Part shown: one piece after another, positions 42,261-53,110 of the stretch
How the letters are laid out: each line of letters opens with the position of its first letter
Numbering within the stretch: the stretch's first letter is position 1
NCBI GenBank assembly: GCA_021414145.1
Contig: JAIOOY010000019.1
Coordinates: forward strand, 1-63,080
DNA from: Methylophilales bacterium
GTDB lineage: Bacteria; Pseudomonadota; Gammaproteobacteria; Burkholderiales; Methylophilaceae
Length of the DNA: 63,080 nucleotides
Direction: 5' to 3'
Program-made: the position numbers and the translations under genes
Notes under the pieces: model-generated
What the model was told of the DNA's origin: nothing
Database searches by the model: none
Seen by the model: the letters and a program-made list of their open reading frames with translations, nothing else

Positions 42261-42395
42261 ATGAAACGTACTTATCAACCTTCCAAGGTTCGCCGCGCCC
42301 GCACCCACGGTTTTCTGGTGCGTATGAAAACCAGAGGTGGTCGCGCTGTTATTCGCGCCCGTCGCGCCAAAGGTCGTGCACGTCTCGCTGTTTAA
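42261..42395 (+). CDS. rpmH: Ribosomal protein L34
   Basis: L34 is a 44-residue basic protein of the large ribosomal subunit. The translation reads [18 protein letters not shown], then [20 protein letters not shown], ending RARLAV, a full-length L34. It starts the plus-strand gene row beside the origin and is 9 bases before rnpA. Confidence 0.98.
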   Translation: MKRTYQPSKVRRARTHGFLVRMKTRGGRAVIRARRAKGRARLAV

Positions 42396-42404
42396 TTAAA
42401 TCTT

Positions 42405-42779
42405 ATGGCCGAGGACATTGGCCTAGGTTTTCCTGGCGGGCTCAAACTAAAAAAAACGGATGAATTTTCATCCGTTTTTAGTTTCAGGCGGCGCATTCAT
42501 GGAAAGTTTTTGGCCATACACCACATGCCGAATAATTTGGGTTACCCGCGCATAGGTGTCGTCGTGAGCAAAAAGTTGGCGCGTCGTGCTGTAGCGCGTA
42601 ACTATATGAAGCGTGTTGTCAGGGAGCTGTTTCGTTTGAATCGTTTGAATATAGGTGCTGTGGATATTGTGGTGCGTATCAGTCAATCCTTTAGCAAGCT
42701 TGATTTTGTGAGCGTTATGCGCGAGTTTGAGCTGGCGTTGACCAAACTCCCGCAGAACAAGATAACAAAGTCGCAATAA
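42405..42779 (+). CDS. rnpA: RNase P protein component
   Basis: RnpA is the protein subunit of RNase P, which processes tRNA 5' ends. The 124-residue protein has the N-terminal KKTDEFSSVF region, the central IGVVVSKKLARRAVARNYMKRVVRE with the RNxxKR RNA-binding motif, and DIVVRIS. The first 15 residues (MAEDIGLGFPGG...) are somewhat longer than usual. No Shine-Dalgarno is seen, so coupling to rpmH is likely. A terminator-like palindrome lies within codons 17-25. Confidence 0.95.
   Translation: MAEDIGLGFPGGLKLKKTDEFSSVFSFRRRIHGKFLAIHHMPNNLGYPRIGVVVSKKLARRAVARNYMKRVVRELFRLNRLNIGAVDIVVRISQSFSKLDFVSVMREFELALTKLPQNKITKSQ
42452..42480 (+). terminator. Terminator-like palindrome inside the start of rnpA
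   Basis: AAAAACGGATGAA (42452-42464) and TTCATCCGTTTTT (42467-42479) are perfect reverse complements of 13 bases with TT between, ending in a T-run. It has the shape of an intrinsic terminator with a stem of ACGGATGA and a U-tract, but it lies inside the rnpA reading frame, 57 bases after rpmH ends. It may act as an attenuator that lets rpmH be made in excess over rnpA. Translation through the hairpin would melt it. Confidence 0.5.
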
Positions 42780-42989
42780 ATGATACGTATCTTTATCTGG
42801 TTGATTAAAACGTATCGCTTTTGCCTAAGCCCTGTGCTGGGTAACAGCTGTCGTTTTAGTCCCAGCTGCTCTTGCTATGCCATTGAAGCATTAGAGAAAT
42901 ATGGTGTGTTACGCGGTGGTTTATTAACCGCCAAACGCCTTACGCGTTGTCATCCATGGCACGCTGGCGGATACGATCCGATCCCTTAA
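42780..42989 (+). CDS. yidD: YidD, membrane protein insertion efficiency factor
   Basis: YidD is a small membrane-associated protein that helps YidC-dependent insertion. The 69-residue protein has the pattern [31 protein letters not shown] and [16 protein letters not shown] (in parts: [24 protein letters not shown]), with conserved Cys residues. It starts at the base after the rnpA stop (TAA then ATG). Confidence 0.95.
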   Translation: MIRIFIWLIKTYRFCLSPVLGNSCRFSPSCSCYAIEALEKYGVLRGGLLTAKRLTRCHPWHAGGYDPIP

Positions 42990-43007
42990 AAGTTAACTGA
43001 GAGTTAC

Positions 43008-44657
43008 ATGGATAATAAACGTTTAATACTATTTATGATTTTATCGTTCACCATCCTCATGTCATGGGATGCATGGGAACGTCAACATCAGCCACCTGCG
43101 GTGAAACAAGTGGCTACGGCAAACGATGCTGTTCCAAGTGTATCAAGCAAGCTAAACCTGCAACCATCGCCTGCAACTGAAACTTTCAGCTTGGGCAAAG
43201 ACGAGCGCGTGCATGTTAAAACCGATTTGGTAGAGGCGACTATTGATACCTTAGGTGGCGATGTGCGTCGTTTGGAATTGACCCAACATCACGCAACCGA
43301 AGATAAAACCAAAAATTTCGTTTTGTTTGATGATAGCGCACCAGCATCGCATCTTTATATTGCCCAGTCAGGGTTGATAGGCCTCGGACTACCCAATCAC
43401 AAGACCGTTTTTACCAGTAAAGCCAACAGTTTCACATTGGCGGATGGTAGTGACAAGCTGGAAGTGCGCTTCTCTTGGAGTGACGCAAATAACGTGCAAG
43501 TGGATAAGGTGTACACCTTTCATCGCGGTAGTTACGTTATTGACCTGAATTACGAGATCAAAAACGGTAGCGGTGTTGCCATAGATTCTTCGGTGTATTA
43601 CCAGTTGTTACACGATAACCAATCTGATAAATCCTCAAAGATTATGCCCACATATATTGGTGCGGCTTACTATACTGAAGCGGATAAGTATAAAAAAATT
43701 AAATTTGATGACATGCAAAAAACCAATCTGTCTAAAAACGCTACAGATGGTTGGATAGGCATGGTGCAGCATTATTTTGCTAGTGCTTGGATACCAAAAT
43801 CTGGTGTAGTGCGCGAATATCGTACCAAGCAATTGAACGAACATCTTTTCGCTGCCAGCGTAGTGGTGCCGGTTGGTAGTGTGGCGGCGGGTAGTTCAAC
43901 CACGTTCGGCGCGCGTTTGTTTGCAGGACCACAAGAACAGAAACATCTCAAAGAAGTGGCTCCCGGACTGGAGTACGTGGTGGATTATGGTTGGTTGACC
44001 ATCTTCGCAAGTCCTTTGTTTTGGGTGCTGTCGGAGATTCAAAAATTAGTGCATAACTGGGGCGTGGCGATTATTGTGTTGACGGTGTTGCTCAAGGCCG
44101 TGTTTTATCCACTGTCTGCAGCTGGCTATAGAAACATGGCTCACATGCGTAAGTTGGCACCACGCTTGCAACAAATGAAAGAGCGTTTTGGCGAGGATAA
44201 AGCCAAAATGCAACAAGCGATGATGGAGCTCTACAAAACAGAAAAAATCAATCCTATGGGAGGATGTTTGCCAGTGTTGGTGCAGATACCGGTGTTCATT
44301 GCGTTTTATTGGATGTTGCTGGGCACTATCGAAATGCGCCAAGCGCCGTTTATGCTATGGATTACCGACTTGTCTGCACCGGATACCCTGTTTGGTACGA
44401 TTTTGGGTATGCCCATCGGGCTTCTCCCTATCTTAATGGGGCTCACCATGATTTTACAAACTAGCCTGAATCCTACCCCACCTGATCCTGTGCAAGCCAA
44501 AGTGATGAAAATCATGCCCATCGTGTTCAGTGTGTTTTTCTTCTTCTTCCCCGCCGGTTTGGTGCTGTATTGGCTGGTGAACAACATCCTGTCCATCGCT
44601 CAACAATGGTCTATCAATCGTATGATAGAAGGCAGTCAAAAGGGTGACAGCGCTTAA
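43008..44657 (+). CDS. yidC: YidC, membrane protein insertase
   Basis: YidC inserts and folds inner-membrane proteins, alone or with SecYEG. The 549-residue protein has an N-terminal helix (about 4-20), a large periplasmic beta-domain (about 55-335) and the C-terminal insertase core from about 350, with [40 protein letters not shown] and [13 protein letters not shown]. Length is normal. mnmE begins within its last 14 bases. Confidence 0.97.
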   Translation: MDNKRLILFMILSFTILMSWDAWERQHQPPAVKQVATANDAVPSVSSKLNLQPSPATETFSLGKDERVHVKTDLVEATIDTLGGDVRRLELTQHHATEDKTKNFVLFDDSAPASHLYIAQSGLIGLGLPNHKTVFTSKANSFTLADGSDKLEVRFSWSDANNVQVDKVYTFHRGSYVIDLNYEIKNGSGVAIDSSVYYQLLHDNQSDKSSKIMPTYIGAAYYTEADKYKKIKFDDMQKTNLSKNATDGWIGMVQHYFASAWIPKSGVVREYRTKQLNEHLFAASVVVPVGSVAAGSSTTFGARLFAGPQEQKHLKEVAPGLEYVVDYGWLTIFASPLFWVLSEIQKLVHNWGVAIIVLTVLLKAVFYPLSAAGYRNMAHMRKLAPRLQQMKERFGEDKAKMQQAMMELYKTEKINPMGGCLPVLVQIPVFIAFYWMLLGTIEMRQAPFMLWITDLSAPDTLFGTILGMPIGLLPILMGLTMILQTSLNPTPPDPVQAKVMKIMPIVFSVFFFFFPAGLVLYWLVNNILSIAQQWSINRMIEGSQKGDSA

Positions 44658-45987
44658 AGATACTATCGTAGCCGTTGCCACTGCACCGGGGCGCGGCAGC
44701 ATCGGAGTGGTACGAGTATCAGGCAGCCAAGTCCCATTAATTGCCCACGCCGTATTGGGCGTTGTTCCCACTCCGCGCCATGCTAGTTTCAAAAACTTTC
44801 TTGATGCTGACGGCAATTTGATAGACCAAGGCATTGCTATCTATTTTCCCAATCCACATTCCTACACTGGCGAAGACGTGCTGGAATTTCAAGGCCACGG
44901 CGGAAGCGCGGTGCTGCAGCGCTTATTGCAACGTTGTTTGTGTTTGGGTGCGCGCCTAGCCAACCCTGGGGAATTTACGCAACGCGCTTGGCTCAACGAC
45001 AAACTGGATTTGGCTCAAGCTGAAGCTGTGGCAGATTTGATAGAGGCCTCCACCACAGAGGCCGCACAAAGTGCCGTGCGTTCATTGGCCGGCGTGTTTT
45101 CTCAGCACATTCAAACTTTGCGTCAGCGCTTGATAGATTTACGATTGTATATTGAAGCGTGTTTGGACTTTCCAGAAGAAGACATAGATTTTATTAGCCA
45201 AGGCAGAGTGGCAGAAAAACTGGAAACGATTGTTACCGAACTAAACGCGGTATTTGCAGGGGCTAGCCAAGGCAAGATACTGCGTGAGGGCCTCCATGTG
45301 GTACTCATCGGTCAGCCTAACGTGGGTAAATCCAGTTTGCTCAATCAGCTGTCCGGCGAGGATGTGGCAATAGTAACGCCAGTCGCAGGAACAACGCGTG
45401 ATACGCTCAAAAGCAGTATTCACATTAATGGTGTACCACTACATATTATTGACACTGCAGGTTTGCGCGAAACCGAGGACGAAGTGGAAAGTCACGGAAT
45501 CTTGCGCACTTGGAAAGCGCTAGAAAGCGCTAGCATTGCTTTGTTATTGCTGGATGCCAGGCTTGGAGTTCAGGCACAGGATATGGTGATTTTGAATAAG
45601 TTGCCGCAAGGATTACCGTTACTTCAAATTTTTAATAAGTGTGATTTAATCCAGGAATCATCGAAGAAATCAGAAAAAAACGGAGTAACTACGATTCTTC
45701 TGTCCGCCAAAACTGGCGAAGGCTTGCCATTGTTGCGAGAACATTTACTGCAAGTAGCAGGTTGGAGAGCAGGCACAGAAGGGACTTTTGCGGCCCGTGA
45801 GCGGCATTTGCAGGCTTTGGTTAAGGTACGCACTTGTCTGCAGCAAGCTGCTGAGCGTATGCAACAACCAGAATTGATCGCAGAGGAGTTACGCATGGCG
45901 CAAGAAGCGCTGAATCATATTACTGGCGAATTTACTAACGATGATTTGCTTGGCGAGATATTCGGCCGCTTTTGTATTGGTAAGTAG
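44644..45987 (+). CDS. mnmE: MnmE, tRNA modification GTPase
   Basis: MnmE works with MnmG to make the cmnm5U34 modification in certain tRNAs. The 447-residue protein has the N-terminal folate-binding domain (about 1-120), [14 protein letters not shown] with DTAGLRE for the G domain, and the C-terminal CIGK with the essential Cys. The start is GTG, overlapping yidC by 14 bases. Its TAG stop is contiguous with the first parS site. Confidence 0.97.
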   Translation: MTALKDTIVAVATAPGRGSIGVVRVSGSQVPLIAHAVLGVVPTPRHASFKNFLDADGNLIDQGIAIYFPNPHSYTGEDVLEFQGHGGSAVLQRLLQRCLCLGARLANPGEFTQRAWLNDKLDLAQAEAVADLIEASTTEAAQSAVRSLAGVFSQHIQTLRQRLIDLRLYIEACLDFPEEDIDFISQGRVAEKLETIVTELNAVFAGASQGKILREGLHVVLIGQPNVGKSSLLNQLSGEDVAIVTPVAGTTRDTLKSSIHINGVPLHIIDTAGLRETEDEVESHGILRTWKALESASIALLLLDARLGVQAQDMVILNKLPQGLPLLQIFNKCDLIQESSKKSEKNGVTTILLSAKTGEGLPLLREHLLQVAGWRAGTEGTFAARERHLQALVKVRTCLQQAAERMQQPELIAEELRMAQEALNHITGEFTNDDLLGEIFGRFCIGK

Positions 45988-46002
45988 GTTTCACGTGAAA
46001 CA
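45987..46002. other. parS centromere site 1
   Basis: GGTTTCACGTGAAACA contains the perfect 14-base palindrome GTTTCACGTGAAAC (45988-46001) and matches the 16-base bacterial parS consensus TGTTTCACGTGAAACA at 15 positions. It begins on the last base of the mnmE stop codon. ParB, encoded about 4 kb to the right, is the expected binder. Confidence 0.93.
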
Positions 46003-46066
46003 TGTGCGTGATATTATCTACTGTCATTGATACCACTTTCCAAAAGCTATCCTAAACGCGCAACAC

Positions 46067-46738
46067 ATGAATTCGCAATCCTTACCCTTGCTGAAATCTA
46101 GCGTGCCCCCGAAAATTATAGAGCGCGCCATGCTTGAGGCTGTTGATAGCACTATTCGTGCCTTGTGTCCAACCACGTTTGACAGTCTTTGCTATATCTA
46201 TGCGGTGATAGGTTCTAATGTGATGAGCGTCGCGCTTAAAAAGAATTTTCGCCCAGTTGCAGGAATTGCGCTTATCCATGCAGGTAACGGAAAATATTTG
46301 GAATTTATGGATGATTCAACATTGGAGAGGGGTTTAGGCGGGTCTTACCATTGCTGGATAGAGTCGGCAGATTCCGGACAAACACCCAAACAAAAGGAAT
46401 TGGTTGATTTTACCTATGGCAATAACCCTGGGTACGCAGAGACGCACGGTATCAAGTGGCAAGCGAAAAAGTATGATTATTTGTGGGGCAAGGCACAAGA
46501 GATCAATCTGGGCGGCGATATAGAAGCTTTACCAAAAAAATTTCCAGAAGGTAAAGTGTGGTATCAAGAAACAAAAAGAGGCCAGGACTGGTTGGCCACA
46601 CACTTACAAAAGCACGTGAATGATTATGCAAAGATGACTTTCCTGGCTTTGCGTCAGTACAACGCGGCTCTGGAAGAGTACCGCAGTAAAAAAACAAACT
46701 TTCGTGACCGCCTAAAAACATCGAATAGTTTCACGTGA
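46067..46738 (+). CDS. Unassigned protein with a transglutaminase-like Cys/His/Asp pattern, between two parS sites
   Basis: The 223-residue protein is not recognised with certainty. There is no signal peptide or membrane segment. Cys42 in SLCYIYA, His95 in YHCWIES and Asp114 in ELVDFTYGN have the order and spacing of a Cys-His-Asp triad of the transglutaminase/papain-like fold, including the aromatic residue after His and the V-D-x-T-x-G turn. A peptidase, amidase or acyl-transfer role would fit; this is inference. The C-terminal 70 residues are charged and helical. The ATG is at 46067, in a 79-base gap after mnmE. The stop codon lies within the second parS site, so that site codes for its last residues (SFT). 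Confidence 0.6.
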   Translation: MNSQSLPLLKSSVPPKIIERAMLEAVDSTIRALCPTTFDSLCYIYAVIGSNVMSVALKKNFRPVAGIALIHAGNGKYLEFMDDSTLERGLGGSYHCWIESADSGQTPKQKELVDFTYGNNPGYAETHGIKWQAKKYDYLWGKAQEINLGGDIEALPKKFPEGKVWYQETKRGQDWLATHLQKHVNDYAKMTFLALRQYNAALEEYRSKKTNFRDRLKTSNSFT

Positions 46739-46742
46739 AACA
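46727..46742. other. parS centromere site 2
   Basis: AGTTTCACGTGAAACA holds the same perfect core GTTTCACGTGAAAC (46728-46741) and matches the parS consensus at 15 of 16 positions. The TGA at 46736-46738 is the stop codon of the upstream gene, so the site is partly coding. It lies 740 bases from site 1 and about 50 bases before mnmG. Confidence 0.93.
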
Positions 46743-46788
46743 TTTTCGAGTATCATCGCGTACCTTATTGAGTGAATGTAGATAACAC

Positions 46789-48684
46789 ATGCAATTTCCT
46801 GAAAAATTTGATGTAATCGTGGTGGGTGGTGGTCATGCTGGGGCAGAGGCCGCGCTGGCTGCTGCGCGCATTGGGCGCAAAACCTTGCTGCTCACCCACA
46901 ACATCGAAACTTTGGGGCAAATGTCATGCAATCCATCTATAGGTGGCATTGGTAAAGGGCATTTGGTTAAGGAGATAGACGCGCTAGGTGGTGCGATGGC
47001 CGCGGCGACCGACGAAGCAGGTATACAATTCCGTATCCTCAATTCCAGCAAGGGACCAGCAGTACGGGCGACTAGAGCGCAGGCGGATCGTGTGTTGTAC
47101 CGCAAGGCGATGCGTGGCCGCTTGGAAAACCAAGAAAATTTGTGGTTATTCCAGCAAGCGGTTGATGATATGGTGCTAGAAGGCGATAAAGTGGTTGGAG
47201 TCGTCACGCAAATGGGCTTACGCTTTAACGCGAATGCTGTGGTGTTGACTGCAGGCACATTTTTAGCGGGTTTGGTACATGTTGGACTGCAAAATTACCA
47301 AGCTGGGCGCGCCGGGGATCCGCCGGCTAATTCGTTAGCACATAAATTGCGCGAAATCGGCCTGCCTGCCGGAAGGCTAAAAACTGGTACGCCACCCCGC
47401 ATAGACGGACGCACCATTGATTATTCGGTGATGGAAGAGCAGCCGGGCGACAGTCCTGTGCCGGTGTTTTCTTTCCTCGGACACGTCGGCCAGCACCCGC
47501 AACAATTGCCGTGCTGGATTACACATACCAATACCAGGACGCATGAAATCATTCGTGGCGGTTTGGATCGTTCGCCCATGTACACTGGCGTGATTGAAGG
47601 CGTAGGGCCACGCTATTGCCCGTCGGTGGAAGATAAAATCACACGCTTTGCGGACAAAGAAGCGCACCAGATTTTCTTGGAGCCTGAAGGTTTAACCACT
47701 CATGAAATTTATCCTAATGGCATTTCTACGAGCCTACCGTTTGATGTGCAATTAAATTTGGTGCGTAGTATTAAAGGTCTAGAAAACGCGCATATCTTAC
47801 GTCCTGGTTACGCTATTGAATATGACTACTATGATCCACGCGGACTCAAAACCTCGCTGGAAACCAAAGCCATTAAAGGTTTGTTTTTTGCTGGACAAAT
47901 CAATGGCACAACAGGTTATGAAGAGGCTGCCGCGCAAGGACTGTTGGCCGGATTAAATGCTGGTCGTTACGCCGCCGAGCAGGAGGCGTGGTGCCCCGGT
48001 CGTTCTGAAGCTTATTTGGGTGTGTTGGTGGATGATTTGATTACGCGCGGTGTCAACGAGCCGTACCGTATGTTCACCAGTCGTGCCGAATATCGCTTGA
48101 TGTTGCGAGAGGATAATGCCGATCTGCGTTTGACCGAAGCTGGGCGGCGTTTAGGTTTGGTGGATGACCTGCGTTGGGCGGCGTTTTCACGCAAGCAAGA
48201 AGCCATTTCGCGTGAACAAGAACGCCTCAAATCCACTTGGGTGAGCCCAAAGAATCTGGCGCAAGCCGACGCTGAGCGTGTTTTAGGACAGCCCATAGAG
48301 CATGAATACGCGCTGTTTGACCTCCTGCGTCGCCCAGACGTGAGTTACGAAAGCCTCCTTACTTTAGGTGATGATGCTTTCGGTGAGACCGACCCGCAAG
48401 TGTGTCAGCAGCTGGAAATTGCAGCAAAGTACCAGGGCTATATTGATCGCCAAGCTGGTGAAATCGAGCGCAGTCGCCACTATGAAAAGTTGGCGCTGCC
48501 GACCGACTTGGATTACCGCGAGGTACGCGGACTTTCCATAGAGGCGCAGCAAAAGCTCAATCAGCATAAACCCCAGACCTTAGGTCAGGCGGGACGCGTT
48601 TCTGGGGTGACTCCAGCTGCGGTTTCGCTGCTGCTGGTCTATATCAAGAAAAAACACATGACCAAAGAAAAGCACGCAGCATGA
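46789..48684 (+). CDS. mnmG: MnmG (GidA), tRNA uridine modification enzyme
   Basis: MnmG is the FAD-dependent partner of MnmE in tRNA wobble-uridine modification. The 631-residue protein begins with the FAD motif [16 protein letters not shown] and has [16 protein letters not shown], the conserved Cys region, [20 protein letters not shown] and [17 protein letters not shown]. Length is normal. It overlaps rsmG by 4 bases (ATGA). Confidence 0.98.
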   Translation: MQFPEKFDVIVVGGGHAGAEAALAAARIGRKTLLLTHNIETLGQMSCNPSIGGIGKGHLVKEIDALGGAMAAATDEAGIQFRILNSSKGPAVRATRAQADRVLYRKAMRGRLENQENLWLFQQAVDDMVLEGDKVVGVVTQMGLRFNANAVVLTAGTFLAGLVHVGLQNYQAGRAGDPPANSLAHKLREIGLPAGRLKTGTPPRIDGRTIDYSVMEEQPGDSPVPVFSFLGHVGQHPQQLPCWITHTNTRTHEIIRGGLDRSPMYTGVIEGVGPRYCPSVEDKITRFADKEAHQIFLEPEGLTTHEIYPNGISTSLPFDVQLNLVRSIKGLENAHILRPGYAIEYDYYDPRGLKTSLETKAIKGLFFAGQINGTTGYEEAAAQGLLAGLNAGRYAAEQEAWCPGRSEAYLGVLVDDLITRGVNEPYRMFTSRAEYRLMLREDNADLRLTEAGRRLGLVDDLRWAAFSRKQEAISREQERLKSTWVSPKNLAQADAERVLGQPIEHEYALFDLLRRPDVSYESLLTLGDDAFGETDPQVCQQLEIAAKYQGYIDRQAGEIERSRHYEKLALPTDLDYREVRGLSIEAQQKLNQHKPQTLGQAGRVSGVTPAAVSLLLVYIKKKHMTKEKHAA

Positions 48685-49334
48685 CTGTCGCAATTGATTT
48701 ATCAGAAAAGTTGAGCAACGGCTTGGCTACTTTGGGGTTGAAGTTATCACCTGAAACACAACAAAAGATGCTGGACTATCTGGCCTTGTTGGCCAAGTGG
48801 AATAAGGTACACAACCTAACAGCCGTGCGCGAATTGGATGATATGGTCACCTTGCATTTACTAGATAGCTTAGCCGTATTGCCTCATTTAACTGCTTCTA
48901 ATGTGTTGGATGTGGGTAGTGGCGGCGGTTTGCCGGGAATTCCGCTGGCTTTGGCCTTACCTGAGTTGCAAGTAACTGTAGTGGACTCCAGTCATAAAAA
49001 AGCTACGTTTTTGCGTCAGGCTAAAGCAGAGTTGGGTTTGGACAATGTACAAGTGGTGTGTGAGCGAGTCGAGGCTTATCAGCCTGAAATAAAATTTCAC
49101 ACCATTATTTCACGCGCTTTTTCTGATGTCTCAGAGTTTGTGCGTTTGACACAACATTTGCTGGAACAAAATGGGATGTGGCTCGCGATGAAGGGTGTGT
49201 ACCCTTATGATGAGTTGGCTCAAACGACGGATGTGACATCAACAGTGCAGCTACTCACTATCCCCGGGCTTGATGCCCAGCGCCACTTGGTAAAATTAAA
49301 TCGTGTGAATTTAAGCCACGCAAATACAATATGA
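48681..49334 (+). CDS. rsmG: 16S rRNA (guanine527-N7)-methyltransferase
   Basis: RsmG methylates G527 of 16S rRNA using SAM. The 217-residue protein has [21 protein letters not shown], the SAM motif [16 protein letters not shown] and ISRAFSD. It is coupled by 4-base overlaps to both mnmG and parA. Confidence 0.96.
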   Translation: MTVAIDLSEKLSNGLATLGLKLSPETQQKMLDYLALLAKWNKVHNLTAVRELDDMVTLHLLDSLAVLPHLTASNVLDVGSGGGLPGIPLALALPELQVTVVDSSHKKATFLRQAKAELGLDNVQVVCERVEAYQPEIKFHTIISRAFSDVSEFVRLTQHLLEQNGMWLAMKGVYPYDELAQTTDVTSTVQLLTIPGLDAQRHLVKLNRVNLSHANTI

Positions 49335-50101
49335 AAATTATCGCTATTACCAATCAAAAAGGCGGCGTGGGTAAGACCACTACTAGCGTTAATTTGGCCG
49401 CTAGTTTGTCCGCGCTCAAGCGCCGTGTGCTGTTGCTGGATCTCGACCCGCAAGGCAATGCAACTATGGGTAGCGGAGTCAATAAAAATGGAGTGACTGC
49501 CACGCTGTATCAAGTGTTGCTGGGTGAAAAAACACTGAATGAGGTGAAGTTAAAAGTTGAGTTGGGTAAGTTTGATTTAGTCCCTGCCAATCGCGATTTG
49601 GCAGGTGCAGAGATTGAGCTGGTGAATATCGAGGCGCGCGAAACAAGGCTCAAGGCAGCCCTAGGGTCAGTGATCGATGATTATGATTTTGTGCTGCTGG
49701 ATTGCCCTCCTTCTTTGAGCTTGATTACTGTCAATGCCCTTACCGCCGCGCAATCGGTGCTAATCCCTATGCAATGTGAATACTACGCGCTGGAAGGCTT
49801 GTCGGACTTGGTTAAGACCATCAAGCAAGTACGTGCTAACTTGAATCCAATTTTGGAGATCGAAGGTTTGCTCCGCACCATGTTCGACAATCGTAACATG
49901 CTGGCGCAACAAGTATCGGCACAGCTAGAGCAGCATTTTGGCGACAAAGTTTATCGTACCGTGATTCCACGCAACATCCGGTTGGCAGAAGCACCTAGCC
50001 ATGGTTTGCCAGTGCTATATCACGACAAAACTTCCAAGGGGGCGCAAGCATATCTGGCACTGGCGGTGGAAATGATTAAACGAGGTGAAAAAAATGGCTA
50101 G
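49331..50101 (+). CDS. parA: ParA (Soj), chromosome partitioning ATPase
   Basis: ParA drives separation of newly replicated origins together with ParB and parS. The 256-residue protein has the deviant Walker A motif KGGVGKTT (residues 10-17), LDLDPQGNATMG, and LDCPPSLSLITVNAL. There is no N-terminal DNA-binding domain, as in chromosomal Soj-type ParA. It overlaps rsmG by 4 bases and parB by 8. Confidence 0.97.
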   Translation: MKIIAITNQKGGVGKTTTSVNLAASLSALKRRVLLLDLDPQGNATMGSGVNKNGVTATLYQVLLGEKTLNEVKLKVELGKFDLVPANRDLAGAEIELVNIEARETRLKAALGSVIDDYDFVLLDCPPSLSLITVNALTAAQSVLIPMQCEYYALEGLSDLVKTIKQVRANLNPILEIEGLLRTMFDNRNMLAQQVSAQLEQHFGDKVYRTVIPRNIRLAEAPSHGLPVLYHDKTSKGAQAYLALAVEMIKRGEKNG

Positions 50102-50951
50102 TACAAAAGGCTTGGGACGAGGCTTAGATGCCTTACTGGGGGGTGACAGTGCGGACGTGAAGGCTGGGGATGCTTTGCGTACGCTGAATGTGACGCAGTT
50201 GCAACCAGGCAAATACCAGCCGCGCACCCACATGGATCAAGAGTCGTTGGCGCAACTGGCCGAATCCATTAAAGCTCAAGGCATTATGCAGCCGATATTG
50301 GTGCGGCCGATAGCGCCAGAAAAATATGAAATCATCGCCGGTGAACGCCGCTGGCGTGCCGCACATTTAGCCGGATTGACAGAGGTGCCGGTGTTGGTGC
50401 GAGAAATCGCCGACGAAGCTGCACTAGCGATGGCGCTCATTGAGAACATTCAGCGCGAAGATCTCAATCCGCTGGAAGAGGCTAACGGTATACAGCGTTT
50501 GATAGATGAGTTTGCTATGACACACCAAGCTGCTGCAGAGGCGGTAGGTCGCTCACGTAGCGCCGTGACTAATTTGCTGCGCTTGCAAACCTTGCCTGCC
50601 AAGGTGCAGGAAATGTTGGTGCAAAATCGTTTGGATATGGGGCATGCAAGGGCATTACTTGGTCTAAGTGGTGCTAAGCAACTTGTGGCTGCGGAACAAA
50701 TTGCTCAGCAGAAACTTTCGGTGCGTGAGGCAGAAAATCTGGTCAAGCGCCTCAACGCTACCCCCAGCAAAAAATTGGGGAAATCAACAAGTAGTGATAT
50801 AGCAAGACTACAAGAAGAGCTTTCAGAAACATTGGGTGCCGTGGTTAAAATTCAGACAGCTAAAAATGGTGCTGGCATCCTAAAAATTCAATATGCTAAC
50901 CTTGGTCAATTGGATGATATTTTGTCCAAAATAAGAACAGAAAAGAGATAA
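50094..50951 (+). CDS. parB: ParB (Spo0J), parS-binding CTPase
   Basis: ParB binds parS and spreads as a CTP-dependent clamp. The 285-residue protein starts [17 protein letters not shown] (ParA-stimulating N-terminus), has the CTP-binding region with [29 protein letters not shown], the helix-turn-helix [20 protein letters not shown], and a C-terminal dimer domain. Start ATG 50094 has CGAGGTG upstream; a GTG three codons before is possible. The two parS sites at 45987 and 46727 are its likely targets. Confidence 0.97.
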   Translation: MASTKGLGRGLDALLGGDSADVKAGDALRTLNVTQLQPGKYQPRTHMDQESLAQLAESIKAQGIMQPILVRPIAPEKYEIIAGERRWRAAHLAGLTEVPVLVREIADEAALAMALIENIQREDLNPLEEANGIQRLIDEFAMTHQAAAEAVGRSRSAVTNLLRLQTLPAKVQEMLVQNRLDMGHARALLGLSGAKQLVAAEQIAQQKLSVREAENLVKRLNATPSKKLGKSTSSDIARLQEELSETLGAVVKIQTAKNGAGILKIQYANLGQLDDILSKIRTEKR

Positions 50952-50967
50952 ATCCAGCATTATGGCC

Positions 50968-50996
50968 TTGACTTAAACAACATTTACAACGAAAAT
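50968..50996 (+). promoter_or_regulatory. Putative promoter of the ATP synthase operon
   Basis: TTGACT (50968-50973) and GAAAAT (50991-50996) are 17 bases apart in the 96-base gap between parB and atpI. The -10 matches only 4 of 6 positions, so this is a moderate candidate. Confidence 0.4.
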
Positions 50997-51047
50997 TCCA
51001 CGCCTTGCATTTCTAGGCTCTAGTTTTCAAAAGTTAAGGGCCGGAAC

Positions 51048-51410
51048 GTGGATCAAGTATTCAAGCGCATGATCAAGATGCAAATAGTCGCGATACTAAT
51101 TGTAGGGTTTGCGACATTTGCTTTCGCTGGACTCCATGGTGGGTTATCTGCGATAGCTGGCGGTTTTGCAGCGATTGTTGGTGGTTATTTTGCTTCGTTT
51201 GTAGCAAGTGGTAAGCCTCATCAGGATGCTAGCTCTGTATTAATAAGGCTTATTAAAGCTGAAGCATTAAAAATTTTGATCATCGTGTTAATGTTGTGGC
51301 TTACGTTCAAGCTTTATAAGGAACTGGTGCCTATAGCGCTAATTCTGGGTTTAGCAACGGTAGCTTTATTGTCAGGTGCAGCATTATCTGGCATTCATGA
51401 TAAAAAGTAG
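51048..51410 (+). CDS. atpI: AtpI, ATP synthase assembly-associated membrane protein
   Basis: AtpI is a small membrane protein that helps assemble the c-ring and possibly brings in Mg2+. The 120-residue protein has four hydrophobic segments. The start is GTG with AAGGGCCGG upstream. It precedes atpB by 49 bases as in most ATP synthase operons. Confidence 0.85.
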   Translation: MDQVFKRMIKMQIVAILIVGFATFAFAGLHGGLSAIAGGFAAIVGGYFASFVASGKPHQDASSVLIRLIKAEALKILIIVLMLWLTFKLYKELVPIALILGLATVALLSGAALSGIHDKK

Positions 51411-51459
51411 ATGGCTGACTTGGTCGGCTTTAATTAAATAAGTAAGGTTTTACTAGCGA

Positions 51460-52269
51460 ATGTCTACAGAACAACTAACACCAGCTGAATATATCGGACA
51501 CCATTTGTCATTTAACGCCCAATCTGTTGGCGATACAGGCTTTTGGGTGTTGCACATGGATACTTTAGTCGTGTCCTTGTTGTTAGGGATTGTGGTGTTT
51601 GGCTTTTTGGGTTGGGTGGTGCGCGGTGTGACCGCGGGTGTGCCAAACAAGCGTCAAGCCTTTGTCGAGTTGTTGATGGAATTTGTAGACGGTCAAGTTA
51701 AAACTATTTTTCACGGTAATCGTCACGCTTTTGTAGCACCGCTGGCCTTGACCGTATTCGTTTGGGTGTTGTTCATGAATGCCATGGACTTTTTGCCGAT
51801 AGATGTTATGGCGAAACTGGTTTACGAGGGCGTGTTTGGATTGCATAAATGGCGCGCTGTACCGACCTCAGACATTAATGCCACTTTCGCTTTAGCGCTC
51901 TCCGTGTGGGTGTTGATGATATTCTTCAGCATCAAAGTCAAAGGTTTGGGCGGCTGGATACATGAGTTATTCTGTGCGCCTTTCGGCAGCAACCCCTTGG
52001 TGTGGCCAGCCAACTTTGCGTTTAACCTAATCGAATACATCTCCAAACCTCTTTCTCACGCACTGCGACTCTTCGGTAATATGTACGCAGGCGAAATCAT
52101 ATTTTTGCTGCTCGGCATGTGGGCGGCGACAGGGCTAGTTGGCACATTCTTTGGTGCTTTGCTGGGCGCGGGTTGGGCGATTTTCCACATCTTAATCGTC
52201 ATTCTGCAAGCATTTATTTTCATGATGCTCACGGTGGTTTACATCTCCATGGCGCACGAAAGTCATTGA
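51460..52269 (+). CDS. atpB: ATP synthase F0 subunit a
   Basis: Subunit a forms the proton half-channels next to the c-ring. The 269-residue protein has five to six membrane helices and the essential arginine in [19 protein letters not shown]. The C-terminal helix with [15 protein letters not shown] is as expected. Confidence 0.96.
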   Translation: MSTEQLTPAEYIGHHLSFNAQSVGDTGFWVLHMDTLVVSLLLGIVVFGFLGWVVRGVTAGVPNKRQAFVELLMEFVDGQVKTIFHGNRHAFVAPLALTVFVWVLFMNAMDFLPIDVMAKLVYEGVFGLHKWRAVPTSDINATFALALSVWVLMIFFSIKVKGLGGWIHELFCAPFGSNPLVWPANFAFNLIEYISKPLSHALRLFGNMYAGEIIFLLLGMWAATGLVGTFFGALLGAGWAIFHILIVILQAFIFMMLTVVYISMAHESH

Positions 52270-52295
52270 TTTAGATTTTATTTAATTTGTCGTAA

Positions 52296-52589
<294 letters not shown>

Positions 52590-52631
52590 AGTTGAGTTGT
52601 TAAGGCTATCCTTAACAGCACGGGAGCAAAC

Positions 52632-53102
52632 ATGAATATCAACTTAACAATGTTCGCACAAGCTTTGTCGTTCGCCATATTGATATGGTTCACGGCGCGT
52701 TTTGTGTGGCCACCGCTGATTAAAGCAGTGGAAGATCGGCAAAAAACCATCGCTGATGGCTTGGCTGCTGGTGAGCGTGGCAAGCATGAGCTGGAAATTT
52801 CAGCTAAGCGCTCTGCTGAGTCTCTGCGTGAAGCCAAACAACAAGCCTCTGAAATCATTGCTCAAGCAGAAAAACGTGCGACCGCGATTATTGAAGAAGC
52901 TAAGGAGAATGCTAAAGCCGAAGGTGAACGCATTCTGGTGGGTGCTAAAGCTGAGCTAGATCAGGAAGTGTTCCGCACCAAAGAATCGCTGCGTCAACAA
53001 GTGGCTGATTTAGTGGTTTCTGGTGCTGAAAAGATTCTGCGTCGTGAGATTGATGCTAAAGCTCACGCTGATATCCTCAGCGCGGTTTCGAGTCAGCTAT
53101 AA
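52632..53102 (+). CDS. atpF: ATP synthase F0 subunit b
   Basis: Subunit b is the outer stalk. The 156-residue protein has one N-terminal membrane helix (about 7-26) and then a long charged helix of dimerising coiled-coil type to the end. GGGAGCAAAC precedes the ATG. Confidence 0.96.
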   Translation: MNINLTMFAQALSFAILIWFTARFVWPPLIKAVEDRQKTIADGLAAGERGKHELEISAKRSAESLREAKQQASEIIAQAEKRATAIIEEAKENAKAEGERILVGAKAELDQEVFRTKESLRQQVADLVVSGAEKILRREIDAKAHADILSAVSSQL

Positions 53103-53110
53103 GGGACATC

